Assembly: GCF_021117425.1 (NCBI RefSeq)
Contig: NZ_CP088298.1
Coordinates: forward strand, 2,046,001 to 2,110,000
Reading direction: 5' to 3'
DNA length: 64,000 nucleotides
Source of the DNA: Brevibacterium zhoupengii
GTDB lineage: Bacteria > Actinomycetota > Actinomycetes > Actinomycetales > Brevibacteriaceae
The position numbers and the translations under genes are program-made. A model generated the notes under the pieces. That model did no database searches. It worked only from the letters and a program-made list of their open reading frames with translations, and was not told where the DNA came from. The number at the start of each line of letters is the position of its first letter. Position 1 is the first letter of the stretch. Positions 45,901-53,438 of this stretch are shown here, in pieces.

Positions 45901-46647
45901 CTGATACCAGCCGCCGATCCACTCCGACAGCGATCCGAGCACACCAGGAGGTCCCTGGCCGCCGGTCATGCCGTTGGCGAACTCGGGACTCACCGCGCTG
46001 ACACCCACGTAGAAGAGCTTGAACGGGTTCAGCCAGTCCATGATCGTCAGCACGATGGAGAAGAGCCCATCGACAGCCGCCGTGAGGATGTAGAGCAACA
46101 TGACCACGCCGCCGAGCATCGTGTTGAAGAAGCCCAGCGACAGACCGGTGCTGGTCGTATCCAGGCCCATGCCGTTGAGCGTGGCGCCGAAGTACGAGTA
46201 ATGCTGCGCGCCGCTGAGGCCACTGATACCTGTGCCCTCGTCGAAGGTCATGAGCGTGCCGTAGCCGATGGCATCCGAAGACTGTGCTGTCTTCGAGTTC
46301 AGCCAGCCGGCAATGGGGTTGTAATCATCGTCGACATAGCCGACCATCGATCCGCCACTGGATGCGTTGGCGAACACCGTCGGCCAACCCGTATCGGTGA
46401 GGTCAAGGTCCGACTTGGGCTTGGTCGCCTCAGAGAACAGAGCCGTCACCGAGGAGCTGAGCCGGTAGAAGTTCATCGCCGCGACGGCGTCTTCCTCGTC
46501 CTCTCCCTGAGCGAAGGCACCGGAGGCGGAGCCGAGCACCAGGGTTATCGGGATGATCAGCATGAGAGCCAGCGCGAGTATGCGCCGGAGGGTCCACTTG
46601 CTTCGAGCGCGGGGGCCCGGCAGCCGGGAATGGATGGTGATGTTCAT
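42976..46647 (-). CDS. TrbL/VirB6-like conjugation membrane protein with long low-complexity tail
   Basis: A 1223-aa polytopic membrane protein. A signal-type helix (LMLIIPITLVLGSASGAFA) is followed by about eight TM segments, including a first group (MLGGVVMLLYILTAAVDGLFS) and a later cluster (VVLLGSFVLIGFGYAFSMIMG; IAIIITLAAIVLTIMFTVMAL), the arrangement of TrbL/VirB6 channel proteins. From about residue 745 the protein is Gly/Ala/Ser/Pro/Lys-rich and hydrophilic. The ATG at 46647 overlaps the stop of the AlpA-type gene (ATGA) and has GAGGGGG upstream. The rest of a type IV secretion system is missing. Confidence 0.75.
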   Translation of the reverse strand: MNITIHSRLPGPRARSKWTLRRILALALMLIIPITLVLGSASGAFAQGEDEEDAVAAMNFYRLSSSVTALFSEATKPKSDLDLTDTGWPTVFANASSGGSMVGYVDDDYNPIAGWLNSKTAQSSDAIGYGTLMTFDEGTGISGLSGAQHYSYFGATLNGMGLDTTSTGLSLGFFNTMLGGVVMLLYILTAAVDGLFSIVLTIMDWLNPFKLFYVGVSAVSPEFANGMTGGQGPPGVLGSLSEWIGGWYQVLNSLSWTVLVPIFMATFVMGILLFKKMDKGSGLKKLFIRLLFIGLGLPLLGSMYTGALGAMNNATDDGNAGSTKVVLSTYVDFEGWALDQRLMVPEGATIEWNNLSNQPSGASQANVRDTALLINAQVFDLPNIEVVGDTDEDVAWGEAIRGGESDWSEVKYGQIMSMLWRYMGNEQVSASSFETESKSTLSPEARELAPSWFEGYMKDPEDSAKPDKTVAPNVNPLLVTADGTGLTLNQESGRTNNNFAFYTAGDVGECGRQLSTPGGAPMSCNLAPLAMYNYLNTDFGSTSLHTYSSGRSSSEATRSVHNSVSMVGTGTMSFIYWFNAVVLLGSFVLIGFGYAFSMIMGNLRRSFQLITAIPFATLGAIAGIAKVIVYSIALIMEVMITIFLYKFVQEFLIALPSIFEKPFAGALNNGDTGNALMMYLGSSGLIAIIITLAAIVLTIMFTVMALRARKSIVKAIEEATTKIVEKFVDSSVGAPGGGGGMMPALAGGAAAGAGAAIGNRMMSGGGGSGKKSPSSNAGGANGPGAIAPDGSGPEGGGFLGGDVDTDGALDSDGTMALAGSDTEGGAAEGADAQAAEGSQGSGSPMGGADGSAGADGSDPASETELGKQVESSGLSNPTGDAADGAESGADGSSIGQPAADGGTEGGNIDQPAVGDGEAMDAASGSMQDSQERYKEADQAKLSAGTEGAQAAGHGALAAGRAVAGDEAGAAKSAGDALDHGGQSASADARARQASADAGKSSLDSQNTHADKQRQQQIKQGQQVSSAGKTVSGVAGAAGGAGGGTAPTGGKAPTGGGKTPSTGGGKAPSTTGGKAPSAGKAPPGTPSSSKPSSGGGKTPSTAPSKPSSGPKAPSSSGSTGSGGGRRPSGGKTSGSNRGGSQPRMSAPAPKQQVPKPAAPPKRATAKPAAPAAKPAPTQQPKPAPTRRSSGTGSARDGVRKAQGAQRRATQSKHKGRGKGGPKPR

Positions 46648-46886
46648 CGGGTCACCCCCTCGTTGCCGGAGTGCAGACCCGCACGGAGCCACGCCTCGAC
46701 TGCGGGGCGCAGGTAGAGGACTGTGCGGCCCCGCTTGATGTGGGTGGGCATCTCGCCGCGGCGACGGCGCTTGCCGATCCAATCGCGGCTCCAGCCCAGG
46801 CTCTCTGCGAGGTCAGCTTCGGGGATAAGGCCCTCGTCCAGCAGCCCGGGAGGCTGCGGGGCAGCTGTCCATGAAAAGTCGTCCAT
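46644..46886 (-). CDS. AlpA/excisionase-like helix-turn-helix protein
   Basis: An 80-aa protein with a MerR/AlpA-type winged helix: LIPEADLAESLGWSRDWIGKRRRRGEMPTHIKRGRTVLYL, then a helix AVEAWLRAGL. Such small proteins regulate or act as excisionases. ATG at 46886 is chosen because AAGGA stands 8 nt upstream; an ATG 9 nt earlier has no spacing. It is coupled to the TrbL-like gene (ATGA overlap) and divergent from ardA. Confidence 0.8.
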   Translation of the reverse strand: MDDFSWTAAPQPPGLLDEGLIPEADLAESLGWSRDWIGKRRRRGEMPTHIKRGRTVLYLRPAVEAWLRAGLHSGNEGVTR

Positions 46887-47268
46887 GATGGTCATCCTTG
46901 GCACTCGACCTTGCGGGCCACGGGATAGCGGTCCGCACGTCCCCGAGTGACGTTTCCACGGGCCAGGACGACAGCGGGTTCTCACATCCAGACCTGCGTC
47001 AATTCTACCGCAGTTCCGCGTGATTCCGCGGGTTCTCGGGGGCTTTGGGCTGCCTTGCTGCGCCGCAGATACCAGTTCTCCTGGTATTCCAGGAGAACGT
47101 GGTTGGGAACTGAGGCACGCGGTGGTGATTGAAAAGGCTTATGCCGCCGGAGGCGGCTCGGGATCTCTTCTGAGAGGGGCGGGCGTCACGTAACCGCGTC
47201 AATTCACTAGAGCATGACTGCCTGCGGTGCCCGCCGTCCTCTCCACCCCAATACAAAGGAGAGACGTC
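46887..47268. promoter_or_regulatory. Divergent control region with a 24-nt hairpin
   Basis: 382 bp between the AlpA-type gene and ardA without a supported gene. GTTCTCCTGG/CCAGGAGAAC (47075-47098, 4-nt loop) is a perfect inverted repeat, and GCGTCAATTC occurs twice (46996 and 47196). Either could be an operator for the divergent promoters. Confidence 0.5.
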
Positions 47269-47814
47269 ATGACCACTATGACCGTGCCAGCGATGAAGGT
47301 CTGGATAGGCTGCTTGTACTGCTACAACTCGGGTCGGCTCGTCGGCGAGTGGTTTGATGCCATCGTGGCCGACGAGGTCACCCTGACCGACGTGCACCGG
47401 AGCGCTAGCGGCAGCCGCGATGGCTGTGAGGAGTTGTGGTGCCTCGACGTCGATGACATGCCGGTCCACCGCGAGATGAGCCCGAGCGAGGCCGCTGAGT
47501 GGGGTCGCGTCGTCGAGGATGTCGACGAGCACCTGCGTCAGGCCCTACTCGCCTGGGTCCGCAGCGGCAACTATGTGGCTGAGGGGACCGGCGATCTGCC
47601 GTCCGTCTCCGACTTCGTGGAGCGATACGCGGGACGCTGGGATGGCTTCGCCGAGTACGCCCACCAGCTCGCCGAGGACATCGGCCTGCTAGCAGACGTG
47701 CCCGAGGAAGTTGCGCGCTATTTCAACTGGAGATCGTGGACTCGGGATCTGGCTTTCGACTTCACCGTCGAGGATGCGCCTGGATCCAGCGTCTTCGTGT
47801 TCCGGAACCTGTGA
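47269..47814 (+). CDS. ardA: ArdA anti-restriction protein
   Basis: A 181-aa DNA-mimic that blocks type I restriction enzymes when the element enters a new host. The ArdA start MKVWIGCLYCYNSGRLVGEWFDA is diagnostic, and the rest is strongly acidic (EDVDEHLRQ, FVERYAGRWDGFAEYAHQLAED, FDFTVED), as expected for a DNA mimic. ATG at 47269 has AGGAGA just upstream. The stop overlaps the next small gene by one base. It protects the element; it is a transfer-associated gene in many mobile elements. Confidence 0.95.
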   Translation: MTTMTVPAMKVWIGCLYCYNSGRLVGEWFDAIVADEVTLTDVHRSASGSRDGCEELWCLDVDDMPVHREMSPSEAAEWGRVVEDVDEHLRQALLAWVRSGNYVAEGTGDLPSVSDFVERYAGRWDGFAEYAHQLAEDIGLLADVPEEVARYFNWRSWTRDLAFDFTVEDAPGSSVFVFRNL

Positions 47815-47969
47815 TGACGGACAACGATCTGAAGCTCTGCTTCTGCTTCGAGTGCTCGCCGCCTGAGTTCAGCGACCGCGCTTACGTGGCCATACCTGGC
47901 CGAGGTCTCTGGTGTGTCCACACATGCCCCATCCATGGACCCGTGTCGGTGGCAGAAGTCGCCGACTAG
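47814..47969 (+). CDS. Small Cys-rich protein, 51 aa
   Basis: A 51-aa protein with six or so Cys/His (CFCFEC near the start, CVHTCPIHG near the end), the spacing of a small zinc-ribbon-like fold. The ATG overlaps the ardA stop by one base (TGATG), so it is translated together with ardA. No family recognised. Confidence 0.65.
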   Translation: MTDNDLKLCFCFECSPPEFSDRAYVAIPGRGLWCVHTCPIHGPVSVAEVAD

Positions 47970-48020
47970 GCGACCGACACCTACGAGGACGACTGAGCAT
48001 GTCCGCAGAGGCCGACGCCT

Positions 48021-48320
48021 CTATCTATCGGAGCCCGTGGCCTCGTCCCAACGGGTGCCGGCCAACAGCTCGATCGGGTCCTCACCGAGGGAGAACGCGA
48101 CCTGCTCCATCGTCCGCAGGGTGATGTTGCCGGCCCCGGTCTCAAGGGTGCGCAGGTAACGAGCGCTCAGCTCTAGCTGCTCTGCCATCTGCTCCTGAGT
48201 CAGACCCCGAGACGTGCGCCATGCACGCAGGTTCGAGCCGAAGTCCCGTTGCAGACGGGGCTCGAACGTACGGTTTTCTTGACGAGGCACACCTTCCAGA
48301 ATCCGCCTGGTCAGCCACAT
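48021..48320 (-). CDS. XRE family transcriptional regulator
   Basis: A 99-aa Cro/C1-type HTH protein: FGSNLRAWRTSRGLTQEQMAEQLELSARYLRTLETGAGNITLRTMEQVAFSL covers the five helices, at about residues 25-80. No ribosome binding site is seen before ATG at 48320; TATAGA lies about 11-16 nt upstream, suggesting a nearly leaderless mRNA. It is divergent from the lipoprotein gene and likely controls that intergenic region and perhaps transfer genes. Confidence 0.88.
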   Translation of the reverse strand: MWLTRRILEGVPRQENRTFEPRLQRDFGSNLRAWRTSRGLTQEQMAEQLELSARYLRTLETGAGNITLRTMEQVAFSLGEDPIELLAGTRWDEATGSDR

Positions 48321-48397
48321 AAACCAGGATCTATATGTTCCGGTTGCGGTAGAATAGAACCACGCGACACGACCTAAGACCAGAGAGGCTCTCCATC

Positions 48398-49321
48398 ATG
48401 CGCCGCACCACGACGATGACGACCACGTTCGCCGCCCTTGGAGGCGCCGCCCTGCTGCTGGCAGGATGCTCAGGAGGTTCCGACGCCTCCGCTGGTACCG
48501 ACGAGACCGGCGGCGAGACTGCTGCCGGTGTGTACGAGTTCCAGACCAACGGAATCGAGCCTTCCGAAGAGATCACCATCCGCGTTCCAGGCGACCTCCG
48601 CGAGGCGATGGGAGCAGACGCCGACGACATGGTCGTCGACCAGGTCGCTGTGACCGGCCGCGACCTCGGCAACGCGCAGGCCTGTGCTGCTGACTTGGCG
48701 ATCACGTACATGGACGGCCAGCCCGATGGGCTCGTGTCGGCAGGTTCAGACGCGGGCCAGCGGTCGAAGGCGGAGGAAGCGCTTCTGGAGCGCTCGGAGG
48801 CATCCTCGATCGACGAGATTGTTACCGAGGTCGATGAGATCATCGCCGACGGCAAGGAGCGCGGCCTGACAGCCCAGCAGATCGGAGAGAAAATCCAAAT
48901 GTTCGCCGGGGTCCAGGGCACCTTCTACACTGACGGTGCGACCGGCCAAGAGGTGGTGGACGGTTACCTTAGCGGTGGCAGCGAGGGCGAGACCACGAAC
49001 GCCGGGATCATCACGAAGGCTCTGGGACTAACTTCCACAAAAGAACCCAGCGAGCTCTCCGACTTTGACGAGTCTGCGCCCGAGGCAGGCACCTACATCG
49101 CCGATGACTTCTCGACGCTCACCGTAGTAGGCGACTGCGCTGCTTCCGCGACCGACCCGGACAACGCAATCGAGATCGAGCTTCCTTCCGTTGATGCCGA
49201 CGGGAAGAGCGACACTACAGCGACGGTCCAGGTGTCGGTCATGACGGACGGCACCATCGGCGTTGCTGGCGAGGTTGACGGGTTCATGCGCGATGACAAC
49301 GGCGATTGGATCGCAAGCTGA
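48398..49321 (+). CDS. Element-encoded lipoprotein
   Basis: A 307-aa secreted lipoprotein. Signal peptide with twin Thr-rich start, hydrophobic core FAALGGAALLL and lipobox LLAGC (lipidated Cys near residue 24), followed by a Gly/Ser/Thr spacer. The mature part is acidic with repeated Asp/Glu turns; FDESAPEAGTYIADDF and VQVSVMTDGTIGVAGEV look like beta strands. In conjugative elements, surface lipoproteins often serve exclusion or mating-pair roles, but nothing here shows this. A terminator with a short T-run follows. Confidence 0.8.
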   Translation: MRRTTTMTTTFAALGGAALLLAGCSGGSDASAGTDETGGETAAGVYEFQTNGIEPSEEITIRVPGDLREAMGADADDMVVDQVAVTGRDLGNAQACAADLAITYMDGQPDGLVSAGSDAGQRSKAEEALLERSEASSIDEIVTEVDEIIADGKERGLTAQQIGEKIQMFAGVQGTFYTDGATGQEVVDGYLSGGSEGETTNAGIITKALGLTSTKEPSELSDFDESAPEAGTYIADDFSTLTVVGDCAASATDPDNAIEIELPSVDADGKSDTTATVQVSVMTDGTIGVAGEVDGFMRDDNGDWIAS

Positions 49322-49330
49322 GCTGACGAA

Positions 49331-49373
49331 AGAAGCCCCGCTGGGAGAGCATTTGCTCCCCGGCGGGGCTTCT
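49331..49373 (+). terminator. Terminator of the lipoprotein gene
   Basis: AGAAGCCCCGC-GGGAG pairs with CTCCC-GCGGGGCTTCT, followed by TTCTTTC. Confidence 0.85.
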
Positions 49374-49549
49374 TTCTTTCCGCGTCTCCCGGTCCTCGGA
49401 GATTGGGAACCGAGACCGGGCAGCTCCCGATACTTACCGGTTTGGGAGCCGAGATGGTCGTGGGGCTCAGGGGCAAGGTAGCGCTGGTCCGCAACAGAAA
49501 GCGCCAGCCGGCGATGTCAGCCGGCGACGGAGCGGCAAGGGAGCCGATT

Positions 49550-49818
49550 TGTAGCGGGGCTCGCGTGGTGTGTAGCGGGCCTGCGCTACACCATGTTTGT
49601 CCAGGTCAACCGGTGTTTTCAGCCCCGTTTGTAGCCCATGTAGCGGTGTAGCACCTTCGTGCAACTTCTCGTTAGGCACACACGTGTTCAACCGAGCGCA
49701 TGTAGGTAACCTATTTTTAGCGCTACAGTGCTACAACGCTACAAATCTACTGTTTCCCCTGGTCAGAGATGGTTTCCCGGTGTAGCGCTTCTGTAGCGCG
49801 GCAACACCGGCCGCTACA
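49550..49818. repeat. TGTAGCG repeat cluster, candidate replication origin (iterons)
   Basis: TGTAGCG occurs exactly nine times: forward at 49550, 49571, 49639, 49781, 49792; reverse (CGCTACA) at 49584, 49721, 49737, 49812. One-mismatch versions stand at 49630, 49647, 49729 and 49701 (less good). Two groups are in tandem with an 8-bp period (CGCTACAG TGCTACAA CGCTACAA) or 8-9 bp (49630-49653), flanking an AT-rich stretch (CTATTTTTAG at 49711-49720). No gene is seen here. Most likely an oriV bound by an element protein; a regulatory array for the relaxase region is the alternative. Confidence 0.7.
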
Positions 49819-49919
49819 GAGGCCGCTGCGGGTGCTGGCACAGCCTGCCGGCTCTCCACCCCGAGCGCACGCTGCCATGCGGCACCCATGGTCGGCCGCG
49901 GTTGCCGGACACGACCAGC

Positions 49920-52178
49920 TCAGCCGAGGCTCGGCCCGTCCTGCTCGCTCTGGGGCTCGTACTGCTCGTCGTGCCCGAGAGCAGCAGCGGGAGCCCTGCC
50001 ACGGACGTCCGCGTACACGCCCTGCGCGATCTCCTCACGCAGCTTGTCCCGCCGCCGGTTCGCGACGTCCCGCTCGCGGATCAACTCGCGCGTCCTCTCC
50101 GAGTGCTGCCACATCCCCGTGAGGTCACCACGCTGCTCAGCCTTGGCCTCGATCTCGTTGATCTCCACCTGCGCCTTCTTCCCCTGCTCGAAGGCGGCGC
50201 TGGCCTTCCCCTTCTTCGCCTGCCGGAGCCGGAGCTGCTCTGCCACAGTCGGGTCGAGCTGCTGAGCGAACGCATCAAGGAACTGTGCACCGATGCCCTT
50301 GGGCACGGTTGCCTCGTCGATCCGCTCACCGCGGGCAAGCACCCCACGGGCCTCCTCGTCGAACTGAGCTATGCGGACGTACAGCACCCGACGGCTCTCA
50401 CTCTTCGAGGTCATCTCTCGCATCGGTGACCGGTACTCCTCGTCCTCACCAGAATCGGACGGAGCGGGAGCGACGGAGGTGGCCGTGACGACCGGAGCGG
50501 TGGGTGTGTTCTCGGTCGTCTCTTCGTTGTCTTCACTGGCCCGAGCGGGAGCGGAGGGCATCGTCTCCTGCGTCCCTACAGGAGGCTGCGCGGCGTCCTG
50601 ACGCTCCTCTGGAGCCGTAGGCACCGTCTTGCGACGCTCGAACTCGCGGAGGAGATCCTCGGCTGCCGATCCCGACTCCTGCATCCGACGGTCGATGTCG
50701 GCGCTGATGTCCGGAACCTCCGTTGCCCGCCGGGAAGGCTGCCGCGGTTCCGCTTCGCTCGGAACCTTGCCGTCGAGCTTTGAGATTGCCTTGGGCTGTG
50801 TCTCTCGTTGTTCCTTCCGGGCTTCATTCCACTCGTTCATGGACCGACGGAGCCGTTCGCGGTGGCTTGCATCGTCGATCAGCAGACCCCTCTCATCGAG
50901 AAGCTCTTCGACAGAGACATCCTCCGCACGAGCCCAGTCCTCGACCCAGGCGTCGAGTTCTTCCTCGCGGACGAGCTCTTCGATCGTGGCCCTGGCCTCG
51001 GTCAGCTCGTCGTCGGTCGGCTTGGTGACCGGGCGTGCCGGCCCCACGACGGCGCTCTCGACACGCGGCTCGATGTCCCGGCCCGCGGCGACCGCGCACA
51101 GCTGCCGGTAGATGAAGTCGGCTTCGTACTGCTCGCCAAGCGTCTCGCCACGGACGTTCGTCGCCATGCCGTCGAGCTTGTAGCTGATCTTGCGCTGCTT
51201 CGGCGGCTTGCCACGACGCCAGCCCGGGTCCTCGACCGACAGACCGTGCTTGGCCCCGTACTCGGCCATGACGGCCTCGAACGCGCTGCGGTCGACCGTG
51301 CGGGGGTCGCCCATCGTGCCCCGGAAGGCGTCGTCGACGGATCGAGGGTCGTGCAGCGCGGACCACATCGCGTCACGGATGGCGTCGTGGTTGGACCGTT
51401 CACCGCGCGAACGCATGCGACGGTCCATCACCGAGCGCTTCTCCTTCTTCTGCTCAGTGACCGACTTCGCCTTCTGCGTGAACCCCCAGGCCGGGTTGTC
51501 ACGCATGTAGGCGTCGTGCCGTTCGCGGACGCTATCGATTTCAGTGAGCGCACCAGACATCTTCGAGCCCGCATGCCAGACACGACCAGCGAGTTCCATG
51601 TCCTCACACACGACGGCGTTGGCTACAGCGTGTACGTGGAACTTCCCGCTGACCTCACCGGTCGTCGGATCGGGAGTCATGCCCTTGCCATCGGCCTGTC
51701 CAACCAGGTGGACCTGGAGCCCGGGCATGGTCTCCCGGAAGTGCGCGACCGTGTACTCGAATGCGTGAGCGACCTGTTCGGGATCCTGCGGGTTCACCTC
51801 ATCAGGGCCGAATCCGATGATGAAGTGCACCGCCTCGTTCTGGCGCACGTAGCCGCCCTCGTGCTTGACGTGGGTCGCAGTTTCATCGTCCCGAGCCTCT
51901 CGCCAGTACTTCCGACCACCAGGGCGGGCATCGCGCACGTGAGTGGCCTCCTCGCCGTGTTCGGGAAGCTCGTAACGGGCCGGCGACTTGCGCATCGCAC
52001 CCTGCTTCCCATGACGACGCCGCACTGCCGCGAACTCTTCCGTCGAGGACTCGGGACGGCAGTGCAGGCCCGCTGCATGCAGCACGCGCTCCGTCTTCGT
52101 CGAGCCAGGCTTCGGCTTCACCGTGTACCGCAGCAGCCGCCACGCGATGGGTGTCTTGCCGATCGTGATCGAGGGCAT
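49920..52178 (-). CDS. Relaxase (MobA/VirD2-like mobilization protein)
   Basis: A 752-aa nickase for conjugative transfer. N-terminal relaxase domain (about 1-240): candidate catalytic Tyr in RLLRYTVKPKP near residue 18, EAVHFIIGFG and the His motif KFHVHAVANAVV, giving the H-...-HxH metal centre. The remainder is long, charged and helical (coiled-coil-like around 500-640), typical of mobilization proteins of large MOB families. The ATG at 52178 overlaps the mobC stop by one base, with GAAGG 8 nt upstream. It nicks oriT, probably in the region upstream of mobC. Confidence 0.85.
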   Translation of the reverse strand: MPSITIGKTPIAWRLLRYTVKPKPGSTKTERVLHAAGLHCRPESSTEEFAAVRRRHGKQGAMRKSPARYELPEHGEEATHVRDARPGGRKYWREARDDETATHVKHEGGYVRQNEAVHFIIGFGPDEVNPQDPEQVAHAFEYTVAHFRETMPGLQVHLVGQADGKGMTPDPTTGEVSGKFHVHAVANAVVCEDMELAGRVWHAGSKMSGALTEIDSVRERHDAYMRDNPAWGFTQKAKSVTEQKKEKRSVMDRRMRSRGERSNHDAIRDAMWSALHDPRSVDDAFRGTMGDPRTVDRSAFEAVMAEYGAKHGLSVEDPGWRRGKPPKQRKISYKLDGMATNVRGETLGEQYEADFIYRQLCAVAAGRDIEPRVESAVVGPARPVTKPTDDELTEARATIEELVREEELDAWVEDWARAEDVSVEELLDERGLLIDDASHRERLRRSMNEWNEARKEQRETQPKAISKLDGKVPSEAEPRQPSRRATEVPDISADIDRRMQESGSAAEDLLREFERRKTVPTAPEERQDAAQPPVGTQETMPSAPARASEDNEETTENTPTAPVVTATSVAPAPSDSGEDEEYRSPMREMTSKSESRRVLYVRIAQFDEEARGVLARGERIDEATVPKGIGAQFLDAFAQQLDPTVAEQLRLRQAKKGKASAAFEQGKKAQVEINEIEAKAEQRGDLTGMWQHSERTRELIRERDVANRRRDKLREEIAQGVYADVRGRAPAAALGHDEQYEPQSEQDGPSLG

Positions 52179-52753
52179 CACAACCACCTTCGGAGCATCC
52201 GGGACCGAGCGCCATCACGGTCGGCCAGGAACTCCAGCAACTCCTCGATACGCGCCAGACGACGCGAAACCTGCTTCAGCGCCGCAGCAGGAACGCGGTC
52301 GCCCGAGTTCGCTGAGCGCGCGAGCTGGTTGACGTTGTTTCCGATCTTCTGGAACTGGAAGGTCGCGTCCGAGTAACCGGTCGCGTTCCGGTCGAGCGAC
52401 TCCTTCATCGAAGCGATCTGGTTCTCGTCGAGGCCGACAGTGTGCAGCTCCTGTGCTCGTGAGGCATCGGTGTACTTCTCGTCGCGCAGTGTCGCAGCCG
52501 CGATCTTCACGATCTCGCGGATCGCTTCGGATGACGAGGAAATGCCCAGCGCGGACTTGATGACCGCGAAGTCTTCGGACCCGGCCTCGTCGAGCCTGCT
52601 CGACACGACGGTCTCCTTCGTTCGACGCGACGCCCGGCGATCGTCACTCACCGCCTCAGCGACGGAGCCGTCGCCGACGCGGGAGAGGTGCTCGTCCGAC
52701 AAGTCGTCCTCGCGCATAGTCGGGTGCTCTTTGTTCACTCGTTCCTCGTTCAC
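52178..52753 (-). CDS. MobC-like mobilization accessory protein
   Basis: A 191-aa protein ending in the MobC signature FQKIGNNVNQLARSANSG (about residues 150-170), which holds the accessory helix that helps the relaxase open oriT. The N-terminal half is charged and acidic; the middle has helical repeats. GTG at 52753 is chosen for its GGGGAGGG about 4 nt upstream; a Met 36 nt downstream is possible. It is coupled to the relaxase gene by a one-base overlap. Confidence 0.85.
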   Translation of the reverse strand: MNEERVNKEHPTMREDDLSDEHLSRVGDGSVAEAVSDDRRASRRTKETVVSSRLDEAGSEDFAVIKSALGISSSSEAIREIVKIAAATLRDEKYTDASRAQELHTVGLDENQIASMKESLDRNATGYSDATFQFQKIGNNVNQLARSANSGDRVPAAALKQVSRRLARIEELLEFLADRDGARSRMLRRWL

Positions 52754-52862
52754 TGCACCCTCCCCGCAGCCAGGGCCCTGGAGCTCCATTCGTCATCGAA
52801 GCGTTCTGCCGAACACCTCTTGACTCCATTTTGCCCCAGGGCCCTGGCTACTGGCAAGCAGT

Positions 52863-52935
52863 CCGACCGTTTACATTCTCGCTTCGCTCGAATGTTCCGG
52901 TCGGCACGGTAGTCGTCGCTGGCGCGACGACTACC
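52863..52935 (-). other. Candidate oriT: two nested hairpins upstream of mobC
   Basis: CCGACCG/CGGTCGG (52863-52904) encloses CATTC-CGCTTCGC-GAATG, and GGTAGTCGTCGC/GCGACGACTACC (52908-52935) is a perfect 12-bp stem with a TGGC loop. Such hairpins next to mobC are typical nic-site neighbours. They lie in the only long gap (312 bp) of the mobilization region. Not proven. Confidence 0.5.
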
Positions 52936-53008
52936 TTTGCTTGCGAGGGGCTCCGTGTCCGTGCTTCGCACGTCCACTCTGCCCCTTCGATCCCCGCCGA
53001 CACAGCGA

Positions 53009-53040
53009 AGCCCCGACCACCAGAATCGGTGATCGGGGCT
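53009..53040 (-). terminator. Terminator of the coiled-coil protein gene
   Basis: AGCCCCGA-CACC pairs with GGTG-TCGGGGCT; only a weak T-content follows on the minus strand. Confidence 0.6.
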
Positions 53041-53065
53041 CCGGCGAACAGGTCCCTGCTCGGCA

Positions 53066-53374
53066 CTACTCCGTAGATGCGAGACCCAGCGCGTCACGCA
53101 GGCGAGCAAGCCGCTGGCCCTCGCCCACGTCGCCACTGATCGCCTCGATGCCGTGCAGTTCGTAGAGCGCCTCGACGATCTCGACGCACTCACGCTCCCT
53201 CTGTGCTTCTACCTGCTGCTTCAGCGACTCCTGCTGGCGCATGACCTCTGCCAGACGCTCCCGGGCGGTCTTCGGCTTCCGGCGCTTAGTCGTCTTCGGC
53301 TTCGGAGGCGCTTCGACCGTCGCTACGGCGCTCCCGTCGTGCCGCGCACTCATCTCCTCATTCGGTCCGTGCAT
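53066..53374 (-). CDS. Small basic/coiled-coil protein, 102 aa
   Basis: Start ATG at 53374 has AGGAAGGAAGAG upstream. After a Lys/Arg-rich segment (KPKTTKRRKPKTARERLAEVM) comes a helical coiled-coil-like stretch (QQESLKQQVEAQRERECVEIVEAL) and a short C-terminal helix. Small basic helical proteins of this kind often bind DNA in mobilization modules. It lies between the replication helicase and mobC. No family is recognised. Confidence 0.65.
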   Translation of the reverse strand: MHGPNEEMSARHDGSAVATVEAPPKPKTTKRRKPKTARERLAEVMRQQESLKQQVEAQRERECVEIVEALYELHGIEAISGDVGEGQRLARLRDALGLASTE

Positions 53375-53438
53375 GATCTCTTCCTTCCTAATTGTCGATA
53401 CTGGTCTCGCCTCCCATTTGAAGGCGCGGGTGTCTTGG

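Noticed and set aside
50808..52376. 522-codon plus-strand frame opposite the relaxase
   Set aside because: Antisense to relaxase motifs and spans the mobC/relaxase junction.
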